A program made the translations under genes and the position numbers. Shown here one piece after another: positions 61,593 to 64,000 of a DNA stretch of 64,000 nt. Numbering within the stretch: position 1 is the first letter of the stretch; every line of letters begins with the position of its first letter. The notes below the pieces were generated by a model. The model made no database searches. It was not told where the DNA came from and saw only the letters and a list, made by a program, of their open reading frames with translations. The stretch spans positions 2,170,001-2,234,000 of the forward strand of contig NZ_FNSY01000001.1 of NCBI RefSeq assembly GCF_900105515.1. The letters are read 5' to 3'. This stretch comes from Streptomyces sp. 2131.1 (lineage in GTDB: Bacteria > Actinomycetota > Actinomycetes > Streptomycetales > Streptomycetaceae).

Positions 61593-62303
61593 ATGCCCGA
61601 ACCGAGCACCGAGAACGCCCCCATCCACCGCATCAGGGGGTTGCTCGGCCTGACCCGCCGATCAGCAGCAAGCTGGAGCGAACGAGCCTCTAACGAGGCT
61701 TCGTCCGCGCTTGCCCCCGCCCCAGGGGTGGCGGAGGAGAAGGCCGGGCGCCAAGGGCCGCCCGAGCCGGAGGAGGCTGCCGCCGAGACCATCTGCCCGC
61801 CGGCAGTCGACTCCGTCGCCCCGCGCACTCAGCCGTCGACCGACGTCCCGCCAGCCGTCGAGCAGCCCTCCTGGCGGGATCTCGATGCCCCCGTCCTGCC
61901 TGCGCTGATGAACCGCAAGCGCACGGTGGAGAAGCGCGACCAGGAGAAGACCATCCGCTTCACGCGGACAGCGGTGAGCGTGATCAGCGCCGCCGCTCAC
62001 CAGCGCGGTCAGAAGTTCGCCGGCTTCGTCGGTGACGCCGCCCTTGCCGTCGCCCAGGGCAAGGCCGGGCTGGTCGGCAGCCCGGAGGACGATCCCCTCC
62101 GCCCTCTGATCGAGGCTGTCGAGGCACATACCGTCGCGCTCGACCGCATCGGCAGGAACCTCAACCAGATCACTGTGGCCATCCACCGAGGGACCGTGCC
62201 CCAGCGCGCCGAGGCGGTGCTGGACCGCGTCGAGCAAGCCGCCGAGAACAGCTACCGACTGATCGACCAGCTCCTGACGTCAGGCACCACGCATGGTTCC
62301 TGA
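61593..62303 (+). CDS. MobC-like relaxosome accessory protein
   Basis: A 236-residue protein. A disordered, Pro/Glu-rich N-terminal 105 residues precede a ribbon-helix-helix-like segment (KTIRFTRTAVSVISAAAHQ) and the MobC motif IGRNLNQITVAIHRG near residue 190. It is expected to bind oriT next to the relaxase and help open the strands. ATG 61593 has a CGGAG ribosome site. The relaxase start overlaps its last ten bases, so the two are co-translated. Confidence 0.85.
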   Translation: MPEPSTENAPIHRIRGLLGLTRRSAASWSERASNEASSALAPAPGVAEEKAGRQGPPEPEEAAAETICPPAVDSVAPRTQPSTDVPPAVEQPSWRDLDAPVLPALMNRKRTVEKRDQEKTIRFTRTAVSVISAAAHQRGQKFAGFVGDAALAVAQGKAGLVGSPEDDPLRPLIEAVEAHTVALDRIGRNLNQITVAIHRGTVPQRAEAVLDRVEQAAENSYRLIDQLLTSGTTHGS

Positions 62304-63990
62304 CGTCTCCACCGGCTCCGACACCCGCGGGCTGATCGCCTACCTCTTCGGCCCCGGCCGACGCGACGAACACACCGACCCTCACATCGTCGCCGCCTGG
62401 GACATGGCCGGCGCGCCCGACCCAGGCCGCAACCCCGAAGCCACCTACACCCAGCTCGCCAAGCGCCTCGACGCCCACGTCGACCTGCGCACCCGCGAGC
62501 TGGGCGGCAAGAAACCATCCCAGCACGTCTGGCACTGCCCTGTCCGTACCGCGCCTGGCGATCGCTACCTCACCGACGCGGACTGGGCCGAGGTCGCCCG
62601 TCGCATCGTTCACGCCACCGGCATAGCCCCCGAAGGTGACGAGAAGGCGTGCCGGTGGATCGCGGTTCGCCATGCCGACGACCACATCCACATCATGGCC
62701 ACCACCGTCCGCGCCGACGGACGCCGCCCACGCACCCACCGCGACGGCCAGCGGGCCCAGGCGGAGTGCCGCAAGATCGAGACCGAGTTCGGCCTGCGCC
62801 GTCTGAAGTCCGGCGACCTCACCGCGCCCCGAACCCCCGCCGGCGCCGAACGCGCCAAGGCCGAGCGCCAGGGCCAGACGGTCACCGCACGGCACTGGCT
62901 GCGCGAGCGGGCGTACGCGGTGGCCGCCGCCGTACACAACGAAGCCGACTACTTCACCGTGCTGCAGTCCCTCGGCATCAAGGTCAAAACCCGCATCGGC
63001 CCCGAAACCGGCGACATCATCGGCTACAGCATCGCCGCCCCCGGCGACACCAACGCGGCCGGCGAACCCGTCTGGTACGGCGGCTCCAAACTCGCCCCCG
63101 ACCTCTCCATCAACCGCCTACGCGAACGCCTCCCCGACCAGGAAGTGGCGGACCGCCCCCGGCACGTGGCGGACTCCACCGCCCCATGGCGGCACACCAC
63201 CACCGCCATACACGCGGCGCACACCATCCTCGACTCCGGCGACGATGCCGCCGCCCAGGGCCACCTGGCCGCCTTCGGCGACGCCCTGTACAACATCGCC
63301 AGCGCCACGACCAGCCCACACCGGACAGAACTACGAGCGGCGGCAATGGAGTTCAACCGCGCCCGCCGCTCCACCATCCGTGCCGACCACCAGGCCGCCA
63401 CCGCCGTGCGCGAGGCCGCCAAGGAACTCGCCTACGCCTCCAACCAGCCGGGCGGCCTCGCCATCGCCCTGCTCTTCGCCACCGTGCACCTGGCCCGCGC
63501 CGCCGCCAAGTGGCACGAACAGCGAGGCCACGAACAGCAGGCCGCTGCGGCCGAAGAAGCCCTCCGCCACCTCCAGACGGTCTACCAGCAGGCCGCCGCC
63601 CCCGTCCTGGCTGACCTGGCCCGCCGCGCACCACGAGCCACAACCACCCGCCGCTACGAGCAAGACGTGCGCGCGGCCCTCCCCAACCACGCCAACCGGA
63701 TCCTCACCGACCCCAACTGGACCGCCCTCACCACCACCCTCGCCCACGCCGAAACCGCCGGCCACAACCCCCGACGCCTCCTGGCCGAAGTGGCCGCCCA
63801 GCGTGAGCTCGACAGCGCAGAGCACCCCGCCGAAGTCCTCACCTGGCGCATCACCGCTCAACCGAACCGACGGACGCAGGCGGCCCGCAGCCGAAGCACG
63901 ATCAGCGGCACGCCGCCCATGTCCGCCACACCACATCCTCCAGCCGCGCTGGTGGCCACAAAGCCAGAAGGGAACGGTCGGCGCCGTTAA
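62293..63990 (+). CDS. HUH relaxase (MobA/VirD2-like)
   Basis: A 565-residue relaxase, complete within the window. Tyr17 in RGLIAYLFGPG is the likely nicking residue. The metal-binding three-histidine motif is RHADDHIHIMATTV (His near 127, 131 and 133). The second half is helical and basic (AAREAAKELAY-type region, then RRYEQDVRAALPNHANRIL). It would cut oriT and pilot a single strand into a recipient. ATG 62293 overlaps the mobC end. The last 40 residues are basic and unstructured. Few streptomycete elements carry HUH relaxases, which makes this one notable. Confidence 0.88.
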   Translation: MVPDVSTGSDTRGLIAYLFGPGRRDEHTDPHIVAAWDMAGAPDPGRNPEATYTQLAKRLDAHVDLRTRELGGKKPSQHVWHCPVRTAPGDRYLTDADWAEVARRIVHATGIAPEGDEKACRWIAVRHADDHIHIMATTVRADGRRPRTHRDGQRAQAECRKIETEFGLRRLKSGDLTAPRTPAGAERAKAERQGQTVTARHWLRERAYAVAAAVHNEADYFTVLQSLGIKVKTRIGPETGDIIGYSIAAPGDTNAAGEPVWYGGSKLAPDLSINRLRERLPDQEVADRPRHVADSTAPWRHTTTAIHAAHTILDSGDDAAAQGHLAAFGDALYNIASATTSPHRTELRAAAMEFNRARRSTIRADHQAATAVREAAKELAYASNQPGGLAIALLFATVHLARAAAKWHEQRGHEQQAAAAEEALRHLQTVYQQAAAPVLADLARRAPRATTTRRYEQDVRAALPNHANRILTDPNWTALTTTLAHAETAGHNPRRLLAEVAAQRELDSAEHPAEVLTWRITAQPNRRTQAARSRSTISGTPPMSATPHPPAALVATKPEGNGRRR

Positions 63991-64000
63991 CGACCCGAGC

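Larger units (their letters stand above)
57608..64000. mobile_element. Left part of an integrative mobilisable element
   Basis: From the integrase next to sodN to the window end. The order is tyrosine integrase, XRE regulator, excisionase, DUF3631 ATPase, probable oriT, mobC-like gene and HUH relaxase. It carries single-strand transfer machinery, unlike the TraB-based double-strand elements common in this genus. No TraB/FtsK or type IV secretion gene is seen in this part. The left attachment site should lie at the sodN 3' end, about 57590-57640; the right end and core repeat are outside the window. Confidence 0.8.

Overview
The window is high-GC chromosomal DNA from a Streptomyces (or very close relative). 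The evidence is the gene content and style: a conservon, the fused 2-oxoglutarate decarboxylase/dehydrogenase Kgd, Ni-superoxide dismutase with its SodX protease, a HAIR-controlled lon, many GTG/TTG starts, ATGA/GTGA start-stop overlaps, and a typical streptomycete GC-rich intergenic repeat. I saw no rRNA, tRNA or CRISPR array.

Layout. 1-6.6 kb: two divergent ferritin-like/diiron genes (one cut by the window edge), a TetR regulator, a small conserved protein, a membrane pseudokinase with a beta-propeller, and an NlpC/P60 hydrolase. 6.6-12.4 kb: a conservon (cvnA-B-C-D: sensor kinase, roadblock protein, DUF742 protein, small GTPase) ending in a styrene-monooxygenase-like flavoenzyme. 12.8-16.1 kb: PP2C-like phosphatase, MarR, GH25 lysozyme and a lipoprotein deacetylase. 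16.2-18.8 kb: an imperfect inverted-repeat element and lon. 18.9-25.1 kb: DUF4259 protein, isochorismatase-like hydrolase, an ECF sigma/zinc-finger membrane protein/ABC operon, and a spermidine-synthase-like protein. 25.3-31.2 kb: an OmpR-type two-component pair and kgd.

31.3-44.8 kb, all on the minus strand, is the most interesting region. It joins two modules. The first is an FxSxx-COOH cyclophane RiPP module: precursor FxsA, radical SAM/SPASM enzyme FxsB, a separate HExxH peptide-modifying protein, and a TIR-like/STAND/TPR protein. The second is a vWA-MoxR-VMAP-type module: a vWA/TPR protein, a MoxR AAA+ ATPase, a trypsin-like protease and its Trypco1 partner. The proteins look like a sensor/effector conflict or signalling apparatus built around a modified peptide.

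44.9-57.6 kb: DUF6104 protein, DUF4097/PadR pair, a Clp-N/HTH operon with two perfect operators on a leaderless promoter, an MDR dehydrogenase, malic enzyme, a polar amino acid ABC transporter, an ECF sigma/anti-sigma pair, a CGNR protein, sodX and sodN. 57.6-64 kb: the left part of an integrated mobile element abutting sodN. It has a tyrosine integrase, XRE regulator, excisionase, DUF3631 ATPase with iteron-like repeats, a probable oriT, a MobC-like protein and an HUH relaxase. Its right end is outside the window.
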